Assembly (NCBI GenBank): GCA_021234155.1
Contig: JAJEKV010000206.1
Span: 1,118,001 to 1,182,000, forward strand
Direction of reading: 5' to 3'
Length of the DNA stretch: 64,000 nt
DNA from: Isoetes taiwanensis
Lineage: Eukaryota > Streptophyta > Lycopodiopsida > Isoetales > Isoetaceae
Shown piece by piece: positions 1 to 13,702 of the stretch. A program made the position numbers and the translations under genes. Position 1 is the stretch's first letter, and each line of letters starts with the position of its first letter. The notes under the pieces are model-generated. The model was not told the origin of the DNA and did no database searches. It was given only the letters and a program-made list of their open reading frames with translations.

Positions 1-128
1 GGAACAGACATAATCCCAATTTAAATGAATGATGGTTAAAGCATATGTAGAGGTCTTGTTTCAAGCTTCGACTGCTTGCGCAATGTGAAAATATAGTATA
101 TCGTAGAATGGCCTAGACGAAAGCATGT

Positions 129-1765
129 CTATCTTACAGCACGTACACCATTATGTTCAGCCCTTGATGTCAATTGTGTCTCAGTAATACTGGCTAGGAG
201 GTTGGAAAATATGGATCTGACCATGATCATGCGATAATGCGAGGCGTCATTCTTATCACCTGCTTTGTAAATTGGTACAACCTTACTGATAGCCCAAGTT
301 TCTGGCAATCCTTCTTGCAAAGCTTTATTTAAAATAATGGTGATCAAGCAATAGCGCCCCTCCCCAATTGGAGGCTATTGCTTGCAAACCTTAAAGATCG
401 GAAGACTTGTCATTGGATAGATGTCGTAGACCTTCTTTTGACTTTCTCCTTTGTGAATTGAAGAACATTACCTACCAAAGGAGGCACATAATTAAGAATC
501 CCAGGATGATCATGTAATTGGACCAATCGCTCGTCCCATTGCTGCATAGGAATATGTCCAAGAGTAGGATGTGGTAGATATATTGTTTTGCACCAAAACG
601 TAGGATCAATTCAAACAGTTGCTTCTGATGCTCAGCAACAAAGCATGCCTTCTTGTATTTCAATACAGGCTTATAATTCTTGATAGCATTATGGTGTGTA
701 TTTGGCTCAATGATCATTTGCAAGTGTTTTTTTAAGTTTTTTAAGCTGCTTGCAATCTGCATCAAACCATGCATTTCTAGGAAAGAATTTCCTACTAGCC
801 TGAGCAATAAGAGAAGTGTGTGTACCAAAGCAAGAGACATCAGAAGTAAGTAAAGAGTAAGCAAATGCAGCATTACGTTCTTGAAAAGTTGGGTAATCCA
901 AAATACCTTCAACTGCATGAGCTAATGTTTGTGCATATTCAAAAGATCTAAAATAGGTCAAGCAAATGTGAGAGGCAAGAGCATGGACAGCAATGGGATG
1001 AAGTGTAAGCTGCCACTTTAATGACAAATAAAGTGAATAGTAGTCAAAATTTATCTCTTCATATGCCTTATACCAACTTGAAAATCTGAAATGAGATCCA
1101 AGACTTGCACTTGGAATATGACCTAATCAACAATATTAGTACCACCTCTCTGCCTATCATGTCTACACGTAACATTTTTAGAGTGTGGCCACTGCGCTAA
1201 GCCATTACAAATTACCGTCCCAAAGACTTCACACAATTGAATGAGTTCCCTTTCAAATGTTGAGGCAGGTTTGTTAGCATTAGGCGATGAACGTGGCAAA
1301 ATTGTATCATTAGCAGACATCCATAAAGGGTCACAGGCATCCTCAAGTATAAGCTGAGTAGCTTGCATTGCAATAGTATGAGCATTGAAGTCACCAAGAA
1401 GAATAGCATGCCCTAACCGTTTGATTTGAGCAATGTCATCATAAAGATCACCATAAGGATCATTGCGGTCTACATCATATTATAAAAAGGTGATGACTTA
1501 GGTAACAGGCACCAACAAAAATGGCACTACAATTGTTGCAATGGAGTTTGATCTACATGTAGCGGTTACAGCTATCAGTTTTATGAAGTGTGATATATAG
1601 AGCAAGGACATCCCTGAAATAGCAAGCAATCCTGCCACAGTCTCGTTGTTCATGACATTCATTAAATAATGAAAACTATTGATAACTTGTGAAATGATGT
1701 AGCCTTTTGGCAGAATGCTCCCATATTTCAATGAGTGGAAGGATATCCATATCTTTTGCAATGGG
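129..1765 (-). mobile_element. Decayed non-LTR retrotransposon (LINE): endonuclease plus start of reverse transcriptase
   Basis: Read on the minus strand, several frames together form the central part of a LINE. An AP-endonuclease-like domain lies at about 1700-1100: it shows NDPYGDLYDDIAQ, then the hallmark GDFNAHT at about 1395-1415, and ends with a GGTNIVD motif near 1125. A linker with WFDADCK follows (707-1027). The beginning of a reverse transcriptase comes next at 129-347, with LPETWAISKVVPIYKAGDKND and ASHYR. The RT stops before its catalytic core and nothing recognisable follows in bases 1-128, so the element is truncated at its 3' side. Frames change several times and contain stops, so it cannot be expressed as one protein. 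Domain order (endonuclease before RT) excludes an LTR element. The clade is not determined. Confidence 0.82.
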
Positions 1766-3102
1766 ATTCAGGTCATCACCTTCACGCCAGAAAAAACTTC
1801 AGCAATTTTAAGTCACCAATCGAAGCGACATTTCCAAGGAAAATACATTTAAAATATGAGTCGTGTGAACTGGAAAAGCTTGTGTTTTAGAGATGGTGGT
1901 TGCAGTAACAACAAGAACAACAACATTAGCAGCAGTAGCAATAGGTATACGATTAGCAACATCGTGAGAGGAGGGGCCTTGAGCATGAGAAGATGTGGTG
2001 GGTGCAGAGGATGGAACATCAAAATGTGCATTTGCAGCTTTGGCGTGTGCATACAAAATGGAAGAATGGACTTTAGCAACAGCAGTATGAGTGGTCATAG
2101 CATAATGAAATGCATTAGCAAAGGTTGCACGTGATGGTGTAAAGATGCATACTCTTCCATAGATCAACAGCCTTATCATCATTCTTTTGAATGTCATGGA
2201 CCTTTTATAAATCCTGGCATCTTGCTAATTGTTATGACTTAGTAAGATCAAAATCCAAATACAGAGATGTCCCTTTCAATTGCTTGGCCTGCTTTGAAAT
2301 ATCCATTTTAGTACTCAAATTTGGCACTGTATATTCCATTATGCGCTGGGGGTACCAATGAGACTGCAATGTTTCTATCTTGTGTGCAGCAGGGACAACA
2401 ACTAGTGTTGTGAGGTCCAACACCAAAGTCTGTACCTTTTGTTGCAAGTCCTCTGAGGCTTTAGCATGCCACGAATCACCAAATTACACTACACTGACAA
2501 TTGTGCCTATCAATGTATTCGCGATGCCTCTGAGCAGATATAGATGAAATATCTATTACATGGGAGTGTCAAAATTGTGAGGATGATGAACTAGACATAG
2601 ATCACACATTAGGATTATTATGCTTTGGAGAAGAAGCTGGTGGTGCCTTGGTTGCATGAGAAAAGAATGTTCTAAAGCAGCAACTCAACCAGCATCTTTT
2701 TCATTCCCCCCTATAAGAAGTGACACATTTTTTTGCCAATTTTTGTAAGACATTATCAGATGCTAACAACACTGAAGCTGCATATATGTGTGTATTGCTC
2801 AAAATAAAGTTATCTACTATGATCCTCTCTGCCATAGTCATCCTAAATTGTGGAAGCAAATCTGTCAACGCAATTAGAATGCCTGTGATTTGGAGGAGCT
2901 ACGTTGCTAAGAAGTCATCTGTAATTGATCTTAGTTTCACAATTAGTATTGGCAAAGCTGACATATGGGAAGATTTGTACAGCATAACTTGTCAATTGCT
3001 TGAGTCTAAATGCCTAGCTGGTATGGTTTTTGTAGAGCGTGGTTCAAAATTGGTTTTTATGTTCAAGGAATACTTGAAGAATAGTTCACAATTGGGTCTC
3101 TA
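1766..3102. other. No gene recognised; possible 5' part of the LINE
   Basis: Minus-strand frames at 1808-2447 are rich in alanine, histidine, threonine and valine and lie just upstream of the LINE endonuclease. They could be a degenerate first ORF or 5' region of that element, but no domain is visible. An open frame at 2720-3103 on the plus strand has no recognisable motif. Confidence 0.3.
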
Positions 3103-3930
3103 AATGATCCGGCAGTCCATGTCACTCTTAAGAAACGTCAGATTTTTAGGAGTGAAGTCAACCATGTCTGTGCAATGCTGCTCTTCAAGCTTCATCAGCT
3201 TGAGCGGCTCACCCAAACACAATGCGAGTATGAAAATAGCTTCTCTTGTTCTTGTATATATCAAACTGTTCCATTTTGCAGCCAAGTGTGTCTGTCAAAT
3301 CTGAAATGGGAATATTTGTTGTAAATGTTTCAGTGTTGGACACGACATCTTTCTTTATAGTTTATATTGTTGTTCAAGTGGCAAAGAAATTGTGCTTTTG
3401 TACTTTATTGGATTCCTATATATTTTGTTGGACTCTTGTATATGAGAAAACTATCAGTCAGTTACTTTTTATTGCCAGTTTCGAAATGTATCGTTAACAT
3501 TTTTTTATCCATTCAAGTTATTGCCCATTAAAGTCATGAACACACAATAAGCCATTGAATGTGAAACTTAAATATGGAGCCATACATGTTTGAATCAAAA
3601 GTGGCAACAAAAAACAACTCATCATTATGTCTTACGTACAAGAGCTTGAACAACAATATAAACCTTAAAAAGAGACAACATGCCCAACACTGATACATTT
3701 AATATAGGTCTTCCCATTTCATACTTGACAGGCACACTTAGCTGCAGAACATAATAGATGTTATACAGGAATCCAAGAGAAGTAGTCCTCATGCTCGCAT
3801 GTTGTTTGGGTGAGCTCTTGCAAGCTGCTCAAGTTAACGAAGCTTGAAGAGTAGCATTGCATGCATATGGTTGACTTCACCCCTAAAAGTTCGACATTCA
3901 CTAAAAGTGATATGCACTGCTTTATCATCC
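3103..3930. repeat. Imperfect inverted repeat, arms about 3103-3236 and 3787-3930
   Basis: The minus strand at 3236-3103 and the plus strand at 3787-3930 share a clear alignment, for example the block ATGGTTGACTTCACYCCTAA and the preceding AAGCTTGAAGAGYAGCATTG. Both read as related peptides (KLEE-x-HC..MVDFTPK). The arms are separated by about 550 bases and both contain disruptions. The parent gene or element is not recognised. Confidence 0.6.
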
Positions 3931-4901
3931 GTTGCAGTGAGAGCTTCCTCTAGAATGTCGATAGTGTTTATTAAATTGAGATACTCTTGCTTCTGCCACG
4001 CCTTCACTATCAGACTCAGATCAAGTGCAATAAAAGGATTGAATGGAGGCAAAGCAAAGGTCTGCTTCTCACCATCACCTGCATCTAAAAGACAATGAAA
4101 AATAGATTACTTAAGAAAAAGCAAAAATGCTCATTAAACAATAGCCAATGTTCGACCGACTATGTTCAAAGGGATGTGGTCTTGGAATGGAAGCAATTTA
4201 TGGTTTTCAAAGGTTGGAAAGCCAAAGTCTCTTTAAAATATTTTTCTCCATCCTAGAGGACTAAATCTGCCTCCTCATCCCCTTCATCTATTGCCTCTAA
4301 CACTTGATCCAGTATGTCCAATTCTTTAGATGTTGCATCATCCCAAAGCTTGTTATAATGGTGATTTTATGGATGGTTCATACATGCTAGGTGTTTATGG
4401 CCATTTGGCATAAAAAACTAGGCCCCAAAGTTTTATGGTAGTTTTGTGGTGGTCTTATCGTGGTGGTCATAATATGCTAGGTATTTATGGTTGTTTGGCC
4501 ACTGCAACCAACGGCTGAGATCTGATCTCAACTATAAAACTTGAGGGCCAGATTGTTAAAGGATTTGGCAAGGCTTCGTAATTGAATGATTCCTTGCTAA
4601 GAATGGCTCTCAAACTCAAAAGGCTTCCTTTCAACATAAGATTTATACAACGACAAAAATGTTTCCCGCATCGAACTCATTACTCATATTACATTGTAGT
4701 ATAATACAAACATTATACTACATACTCCAACTCTAGTGATGTATAATGGAGATTACGAGCTTGCATAAGACCAGCTGATTTTCTGAAGACATAAGCTCAA
4801 AGGTCACTTCATATTTCTCCATGGCTCCCTTTCTTTGGAAATGCAATAGACCACATGCTCTGATAGAACTTGCGAGGCTCTCATTAAAATATAGGTGATT
4901 C
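3931..4901. other. Intergenic stretch downstream of DRG1; no gene recognised
   Basis: This holds the presumed 3' UTR of DRG1 and AT-rich DNA. A phrase of about 40 bases containing ATGCTAGGT-TTTATGG recurs at about 4375-4410 and 4465-4500. A short acidic minus-strand frame near 4250-4350 has no start or partner exon that I can support. Confidence 0.4.
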
Positions 4902-7900
4902 TTACACCTTTTTAATAATTTGCACAACATCTTCATCTTCTAGCTCATGTTCCTACAAGACAATAACGTAATGTCAAAAACCTTCTGTATTTAATTGTAG
5001 AAGTGGAATCCAACATGACTTCACCTCGTAGTGACTGGCTAGAGCAGGTGACAAGTAGCTGGCCATAAAGCACTAATACAGATTGTTTGACTGTTTATGA
5101 TCAGGGATGTCTAGCATTTACCAGCGAAAGACTTGCAAAAGCATAAATTTACCATGCATACATGAGTTCAAAGCAGAAACATAGGCTAAAGCAGCAGAAT
5201 ATAGGAAGCTTCTTCATCGACATAGGATCTAAGAATGTGTTATGCCATCCGCCAAAGAAAGAGAGGGATACATGCATTAAATTTTAATATTCACATAGCA
5301 TTTCAAGTAGAAGTGATCCAAACATCACCTTCCCAACACGTTGTGGTTTGTGCTTCACACTCGAACCCCATACCAGTGCACTGTAACACAACAATAAATA
5401 ATTTTAAGCACATATTTCAGAGGTTACGAAAGAGGAGGTTACTTACTACTTAAACTGCTTCAGCATGTCTTTATGGATCCGTAAACAGAAGTCTTCTATA
5501 GTACATTTCTTTGCAGAAAGGATGACAGGGTCTTCGTAGTCGGGACTCATACCCTTTGGCTTTGTGTAAACCCGAATCAAATCAAGATATTCCCAAATCT
5601 TTTCCAGCAAACCATCCAAGTTCCACTCTAGATGAGCACTGCAACAAGGCGCCTCAATGTTCACAGCTTATACATATCACAAAACAATTAAAGGACAGCA
5701 TACATCTTTTTCTTAACTGGCATTCAAGGAAATTACTAAATGATTATGCTCTCACATAAAGATTATTAAAAGGACAAATACCAACCTCACTGGACAATAA
5801 TGTGGCAAATTATCCAAAACCTCCAATTCCTCAAGTGTGATTTGGTCAACCTTATTAACCACATAGATGCAAGGCATGTATATACGATTCCCTTCAATGA
5901 CATCAATCAGATCATCAGCAGTCGCATCAAAACGCAAAGAAATGTCAGCATTGTGGATTCTGTACTCTCCACATATTGCCTTAACAGTTTCTAAATCCAG
6001 ATGTGTGTTTGCTACAGTTGAAGTGAAATTGATTCCCCCCTTATCCTTCCGTCTGAAAGTCATGTTTGGAGGTTCCTTGTTCAGCCTGCAAAAGAAATAT
6101 AATTTTGAGAAGCCTCTTATGTTGATACCAAAAGGCAACAGATCACAATCTCTCATCACGAACTTTAAAGTGGCTATGTAACTGGAGGTTGGAATTGCAC
6201 CTGCTGGCCCATCTTTTAAAATCTACCTAGGGTAAGAATATTTTGAGAGGTATTGCTGTGCAGCAAATGTTGCCTTTATGCCCAAAGGAATTGCTCCGTA
6301 CCAAATTCAGACTTGAACTAATGCATATGTAATGAGATTGCGCCATGTCATATGCTGACATGAGCTTGCTACACAAGGCATGTACAATCATTTTCCAGCT
6401 AGTTGCGTCAAAGTCCTAGAGGACTAAGCCCAATTCTTTTGACTTGATGGACAACTACCATAATCAAACTCATTTTCTATTATGCCAATTACAGATTTAT
6501 TGAGTGAGATTAATAAAACTCATTTTCTATCATGGTATCAAAGCCAATTCTTACTGATTAGCTTATCCACTTCTTGCTCGATTTGACAAGGTCGACAGAA
6601 AGACTTTGCTAGAATTGTCAAATCTTTTTCAATGTACCTGGAAGTGCTCATATAACTTTACAATAAAATTGACAATTTCACTGGCCAATTCTGAGGAAGA
6701 CATTGCACCTTAGTGAAGTTCTAGGTGCTGGATCAAAATTTTCTTAAATCTCCATTAGAGGAGCATTTTCAACTTGGGAAGATCTAAATCTGCACTAGAA
6801 CACATAGATCTAGTATTGATTGACTACAGATCCTTTATGTTTGACTATGAGGCACAGAGTGGATTCCCAGAAATTAACATCAAATCCAGTTATGAGACCT
6901 GGACAAATTTCTCCTAAGTAAATTTGGTGGATGCGCTGACTAGCTTCATGCATAATAGTCACGAGTTTCAGGACAAACGTTAGAATACTTAGTTGAAACT
7001 TCCACTAACATGTATAATAAACCCAGCTTCTTCTTCAAAACATAATGATCGGAATTGTGAAATCCATGTCTAGTTCATCCTCCCCACAGTTTCAGCCACC
7101 CCCATGTAGCAGGTATTGCATCTCCATCCGCTCAGAGGCGTAAAGAATACATTGATAGGCATAGCCGTCAACGTAACTTGGCAATGCATGGTACGCCAGA
7201 AGAAGCATCAGAGAACGTGCAACAGAAGGTACAGACTTTGGTGTTGGCTAGATTGACCTCACAACAATAGCTGTTGTTACTGCTGCAAATAGGGTATGAG
7301 CATTGCAGTCCCACCGCCCGCGCATAGTGGAATTCACAATCCCAGGTTCGATGTGCAAGGGCATGTACAGTCATTTTAGAGAGAAAATCCTAAGTGCATT
7401 ATTTCACATTGAGTTTAAAATAGTTAACTCCTTTCTAACAAAAATTTATCCCCTTGCACTGTGCTGCAAAACATGCTCAAAGAACTACAGCAGGTCAAGC
7501 TAGATTGCATGACATCTTTAATCATGGCATGACACCCTAAAAAGTTCCCTAGCAAACTACTTAAGGAATTCGTTGAAAGACTACTTAATAACCAAAAGCA
7601 TACCTGATTCCAAAACCTTCAAGCTCCTTTTCTATAAGCCTCTTATGAGTTATAGGTTTGATAGCATCTAGAACAATCAAAATGCAATTGCATGTACGAG
7701 CCGTACTAATCACCTTCAACAAGAATAAGCAACTCAGATCTTGTCTAATCAACGACCACATGCCAAACCACATTTCATCAATAAAGAAATCAGTTTGAAT
7801 TTCCAATTATATCCTTAACAGATACCAAAAGCCTTAGTACCTGACGACCACGTCCTTTTCCATCTTTTGCACCCTCTATGATTCCAGGAAGGTCAAGAAG

Positions 7901-10392
7901 CTGTAGTTCAAGAAGTGATGCTCTTTAGCATAAAGCATAGACAAGACTAATCTTTATAGTTAAAACTCTTTATTCTCTAAGTAATTTCTTCACCAACATA
8001 AATGGGTTTCTCCTATCAACTGTTCAATAATATTATGTCTGCTCATACAAGGTCAAGATCTCACAATCATCCAACAAATGTCCCTTCTTAGACTCTAATA
8101 ATGTATGACTTAGCCTCAAATCATTATGCAGAGGCACTCAGGGGTCTATAGGAAACTACAAGTTTGAATTCCACAATGACGTTCATTATGCAGAGGCACT
8201 CAGGGGTCTATAGGAAACTACAAGTTTGAATTCCACAATGACGTTTATATGCTTTCTGGCCATAACAATATTCTGGGTATCTTCTTCCAAAAAGAGTTCC
8301 TATGTTTAAAATGGGAAAGACAACAAAGGAGCACAATGCTAGGACTTAAAGTGTAGACACACCTGAACTTTAGCTCCTCTGTATTTGATAACTCCAGGAA
8401 CACATGTCAATGTCGTAAATTCATATGAAGCAACCTGCAAAACAGGTTTAGCATCCCCTCACAAGCAAGGATTTACCAATCAGCATTAAAATAAATTGGT
8501 TTGATGTCCAATAACGACCTTATAGAGTAGCTTTAAAAGAGAGATTACAGAATGGTGAATTTACTGTAATAGACAAGCAATTTGTAGAATAACACAATCA
8601 TTTCACAAAGAGTTAGAGACTGGGTTTAATTATCAAGCAGGATATGTATTCAAAGGAAAAGTTCAGCCAGCAGAGTGTCGACTGTCCCCTTCTGTCCTCT
8701 AAGCCCCTGCTCCTTAATTTATTCTTCACACTCAAGCTTACATTTGCAGGATGCAAGTAACAATTAACTAATACAAAAAGATAAGGAAGTTGCTTCAGTC
8801 ATGATAAACAACTTCTGTGTACTTCATAGACGCATTAAGATGTTAAAATTTTCATAGATTTCACATTATACTACAACATATTTTTCCACATTCAAATAAC
8901 AAAATCGTTTTAGATTGTCGATAAAATTTAGAAAATCGTATATACCTCTGAAAATGTGCCTGTAAGTTTATTAAGCAGAGTAGACTTTCCAACTGAAGGG
9001 AACCCCACAAGGCCCACTCTGGAATCACCACTTTTGGTCACGTCAAACCCTTCACCTGCCCCACCTCCTTTTGATGATGGTGGAGCCAAAATTTCTCTCC
9101 TGAGCTTTGCAAGTTTTGCCTGGACAAAAGCTAAAATGTAAATCTCTCTGCACTCAGAAACAAACAAGGTAATCCGATCTCAAACACAATTGCTTGGGGA
9201 ACTTAGGCCAACAAAATCTTACATGTTGGATGCTTAATGTAAAATTGCAAAATCTAAATATATCATTCAAATTATTTCTGAATCAGTAGTAATATTCCAT
9301 ATAGTTGAAATTCGAAAACCCAAAGCTTAAACCCTAAAGACATACCAGGAGAACCACAAGAACAGAGGGTGGCAATTGCAGAGTATTCCCATTTGCAAGT
9401 TTCAAGCCCAAGTTATTTCAACATAAGGTGTCATTGGGAGGATTCTTGCTAAAATACATACCTACTCCTCACAAATTAGAAAATACTTCTAAGCAACTAT
9501 GTACAAACGAATTGAAAATAACAAGAACTCGGATAAACTAGTAAACAGTAATAAGAGAAACTTAGAACCACACCTTAAGTAAACCAAGATGATGAGCTGT
9601 TGCTTTGTTTTTTTGTGTCCTCGCCATCTGCATGTAATGTCTTCATCAGAAAACAACTATACAGTTAAAGGCTGTTAAAAGCTACTAGAAGCCCTTCATT
9701 CAACTCAGGCATTGGTCATGACTTCTTATTCACGAATTTTTATAGGAGGATTGTAAAAGACTATACTGATAATGTAATTATGCACCTTTGCCAAGGACTT
9801 CAAGAAGATAGAATTTGGACAAAGGTTAACAGGATGTCACTTGACTATGAACCTTCAGTGACCTACATTCTCTATATCTCACAATCCTTGAGGCATCTCA
9901 GCCAGTACTCTGAGGCCACCAAATATTATTGACCATAATGATACGCAACACGTAGTGTTCCTTGTGCAAGACCTTTAAGGGACGAATAGATGAGGCAGGT
10001 ACCGACCTCTGACCTACAGAGTAACCTTTGAGAGCACAACTCAATTATCCTCCTAAGAACTGGTAGAATATGATTGGACAACACTGATAACTTCTGCTTT
10101 TCTTAAAAAATGAAGGATTTTTCTTTTTAAAAAGAACAGGAGCTGGCCTACTAGCTTAAGGAATGGTAGAAATGCAAATAAAAGTTCTAAAAAATAAGTA
10201 GAGTGATGAATTGCTACGTTTTGCAATAGGAAATTGATCATTGATCCACCTGATCATTTAACCTCATTTTATGAGCTGCTGCAATATTGCAGCATGTATT
10301 TTCGTTGCCTCCGATTTAAGATGCGAAAGTGGACAGTAACAAAATTGTACCTCATCTTCGATATCTTTGATCTTTTGCATAACTGTTGCCAT
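4902..10392 (-). CDS. DRG1: DRG1-type developmentally regulated GTP-binding protein, 10 exons, 368 aa
   Basis: Coding exons in transcript order: 10392-10351, 9627-9574, 9119-8946, 8434-8363, 7900-7841, 7713-7604, 6085-5786, 5638-5447, 5380-5329 and 4952-4902. All introns are GT-AG, phases agree, and the sum is 369 codons including stop, the usual length of plant DRG1. It starts [14 protein letters not shown] and continues [18 protein letters not shown]. The G1 P-loop GFPSVGKST is in exon 3, G3 DLPG in exon 5, and G4 NKVD plus the inserted ribosomal-S5-like region in exon 7. The TGS domain in exons 8-10 ends [16 protein letters not shown] proteins are OBG-like translation-associated GTPases that act in the cytoplasm, on ribosomes, with a DFRP partner. 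No lesion is seen, so it is probably functional. The next gene on this strand is far away, so it is its own transcription unit. Confidence 0.96.
6533..6545 (+). other. Possible LTR-retrotransposon primer-binding site inside DRG1 intron 6
   Basis: The string TGGTATCAAAGCC directly follows CA in ...TTTTCTATCA and differs at one base from the tRNA-iMet complement TGGTATCAGAGCC used by many plant LTR elements. About 120 bases further, AAAATTGACAATTTCACTGG loosely resembles the start of a copia gag. The rest of the 1.5-kb intron (6086-7603) is degenerate, and I find no second LTR. This is probably an old element relic. Confidence 0.4.
8122..8245. repeat. Perfect 62-bp tandem duplication in a DRG1 intron
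   Basis: A unit beginning CATTATGCAGAGGCACTCAG and ending CACAATGACGTT occurs twice, head to tail, at 8122-8183 and 8184-8245. It lies inside the intron between exons 4 and 5, so it does not affect coding. Identity of the two units suggests a recent slippage or an assembly duplication. Confidence 0.9.
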
Positions 10393-13300
10393 TTTGGCCA
10401 AACTCCGACTCCGGCCCTTTCGGTGTGGGTTTCTATTCGCTCTAGCTGGATTAGGGCAGGTTGAAGCAAATGTTGTCTGGTTTTAATAGTTTTGTACGGT
10501 ATTTTCGTTCCTGTATTATGACACGGTCGTATTCGGGAACCCAGAATAATCGAACTAGAAGGTGGACAGAATATGCTAATTGGGACGTCCACAGATAGAG
10601 CATAATCTAAAAGGATTATGTTTCAATTGTTTCTAAAAGGAGGTCAAGCGCCTTCCAAGGTTTGTTTATTCGCTTTTATTTGCTGAAAGTGTTCGAGGAC
10701 ATGCGTTAAGCTATTCAATTTATATATCTACTAGTAACATTGCCCGGCGTTGCCCGGCTTTAGTAAATATGGACTTTGGTTGTTATTTTTGTTTAGGGAT
10801 GGAAGTTGTTCTTGAAGTTGTGGTTTTTTGGACTTAGATATAATGGTGCAGAAATATATTTGCCTATCAAAATTGAGCATAGTTGTGATAGTGTGGTATT
10901 ACCGAATGTTGTGGAGAAAGAGCTCAATATCTTTCTGAATGAACCATTCAACATGTTTAAGCTCAAACTATTGTTTAGTATGAACTACTCAATAGTTTAA
11001 CAACCACTTGTTATATTGAGGGTGAATGGATAATGAAATATTTTAAGTATAATGTTCCTGTGTGCACCAGACTTTGTGTGTAGTTGTCTACTTTTAATCT
11101 GTGATTTTTATGCAGCAATTTGATATTAGCATGTGAGTTCCTTGACACAATGTAAAATGAACTATCACCGATTTTCTTCTCATGTAGAATGATATAAATA
11201 TGTAGCAAGACAAATAACATTTTATGAATACAAACTTTATTTGTTTGTTTCTATGTAACTAAATTGGATCCATAAATATAAAGTAGCAAGACAAATAACA
11301 TTTTATGAATACAAACTTTATTTGTTATTTTTTGGAGAGGGGATATGTGTTTCTATGTAATTTAATTGGGGTCTAAGAATGCAAGTGCTATAGGAAGTTG
11401 GCGGAGTGAGATATAAGAGTGGCAAAGATTTGAAGAGGGGGTAGATGTATGGCAAATTCTTTGTTTGGGCACAGCGTCCAACTGTTCTGGGTCAATCTCA
11501 AAGTAGATGCTAAATGATAAAATAATCCAAATTAAAAAAGCAAGTTTGATCGTGTATTGCAAAAAATGCATAAGGACATTGTTTCAAGTAAGAGATATTG
11601 GTTTTTACAATATCTATGTCAGCCACCTTTGAAATGATCGTGCAATTTACATGGCAGTCGGGACATAACAAAGATTTTTTATAACATTGAGAGTTGTTCC
11701 AAGTGCTGTACAAATGAGCCCAAATGCAATAGCCCTTATAATGCTGTAAGGAAAGAGCTCATTATTGTATAGTGCCATCTTTGTCTCAGCCATGTATCCT
11801 GCTTGCTAGATTTGCTCCAGCAATTTGTCAAATGAATGTGTGTAGGCTTTGCAGACTGCATTTATAAGCGAACTTTATATGACAATATCTGGTACGTAGC
11901 CCCTTGTATTGCCATGGGTGCAGAAAGAATGGTCAAAACTAATTAAGTTATTGTGGGGGCACCAAGTAGCCTCTACAAAACATAAGGATTAATAGTGAGA
12001 CTCGTACCTTTACATGATCATTTAGTAGAAACAAAAAGTAGCATTGACCATGTGCCAAGCAATTGTTTGCTCGCCTATCAATATTGTTTAATTGGGATTT
12101 CCCGGTTTGGCCTAAAACTTTTTTGGAATTCTTTTTAACATGATTTCCTAAGATTTTAGAAAATCTGGATGCCGGAAAAGAACTCCGTTTATCCAAAAAT
12201 CATAGAAAAATAATTTGCTTGATTTAGGATTTTGGAATCTCATACCCATCCACAATTTTCATGGATTTCCTATCCTGGCTTATCCTCGGCATGCTTGCCA
12301 CGGTTTCTCATGATACACAGTTATGAATCAAGATTTTTTTTATTTTTTAAGGCATTACGGGCCGCTATTGGCATCGAGACATACTACAGAGACGACTCAT
12401 GCAAAATGATTGATGGTATGCAGATGCAACAGAGGATTTACTGGATTCATTATGGATGAAAGAAGAGTGTCTTGGCTGAAGCCATGTTGTCCTTAGTCTT
12501 TCTTTTTATATGCCCAAGGTCCTTTTTTTTCCAAATATTCTCATTGTTGATTTTGCTGCTGATTGTATGTAGCCTTCTACCATGTGAAGGATGTGGAGGC
12601 GCTGGCAAATGGATATCTCGGTATAAGCTTGATGAAATCTTTGGGCAGCAAGCAAACATGGGAGATTATTCTACGAAATTTTGGGTGCCATCTCAAGTAT
12701 GAATTATTCTATTCTATTACAAGTCTAGATCTGGATGTAATAGATTTGTCTTATCCCATTTATCATATTGAAGGATTGGCTTCCAAACCTCTATTTCCAC
12801 ACCCTTAGAGGTTTCTTGATGTTTGGTGCAAATTTGAAGGTCACGGACAAATTTTCAGGGATCTGCTTCTCAGAGAAAAACTCATGAGGGCATAGTGCTT
12901 AACCTCATCCTGATATTTACACATGTTGCTGGGCTAAGAAGTGAATCTCACACATTAGATAGCATCATGTTGATCAAAGCATACCATGTTGTCTTCCAAT
13001 GTATGTTGCCACCAAATGAGAGATTCACTTTGATTTGGAGAAAACAGACTTAGGAAGCTTTCAGTTATTTCTTGGTCTCTGACTACATATGCATATGTGT
13101 GCCATCTTCTATCTTAGAAGGTATTCGTGCAACTAGCATCATAGGATGTTTCATGTACATCTTTCTCCTTTCAAATTGCTTATAGTGGTCCCTATGCTAC
13201 TCTTATATTTAACAGATTGGCAACGTCTTGCCATGACTGAATCTTCCTCTTAAATCTTATTGAAGCTCTTATCCCTTTCTGGCTTCGTAAGATTTCTATC

Positions 13301-13700
13301 TATTGAAGACCCGTCTTGATTTTTGTATTGTTTATCCTCATCAGTTCTTGCACTCTGATGTTTAATTATATTCTATTACTGCATGTTCCATTCTTAGTCT
13401 CAGTCTAATGTGCTAATTGCTACATGAAAAACATTTGAACATTGCATAGGCTTCTGTTCTAAATATTGACTTATAAAAAGTGCTCTATCAATTGAACAAC
13501 CAATTTAGTGCTTTTTGAAGGACAAAAATGTAGAATCCGGCATTCTGAGCATGCCTATTGGATGTGTGCAGGCATTTGACTTCTACCATTGTACTAAATG
13601 ATCCCGTCTGTCGTGTGACCACTATTTTTAGTTTGAATGTTGCAGATTGTTTAGGCTTGAGTGACTGGCTTGCCCAAAACAAAGCTTTGATTAATTGATA
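10393..13700. other. DRG1 upstream region and long intergenic stretch; no gene recognised
   Basis: The DRG1 promoter and 5' UTR should lie just right of 10392. A GC-rich phrase ATTGCCCGGCGTTGCCCGGC stands out near 10739 in AT-rich surroundings. A block of about 40 bases (GTAGCAAGACAAATAACATT and following) is repeated at about 11200-11240 and 11283-11325. Open frames at 12472-12808 and elsewhere carry no family motif. Confidence 0.4.
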
Positions 13701-13702
13701 GC

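Noticed and set aside
1856-2134. Plus-strand ORF with an asparagine- and cysteine-rich peptide
   Set aside because: Antisense of a low-complexity alanine/threonine-rich frame next to the LINE; composition explains it.
3834-4090. A minus-strand exon (PPFNPFIALDLSLIVKAWQK and on) downstream of DRG1
   Set aside because: It overlaps the right arm of an inverted repeat whose coding-like sense is the other strand, and no partner exon or family was found.
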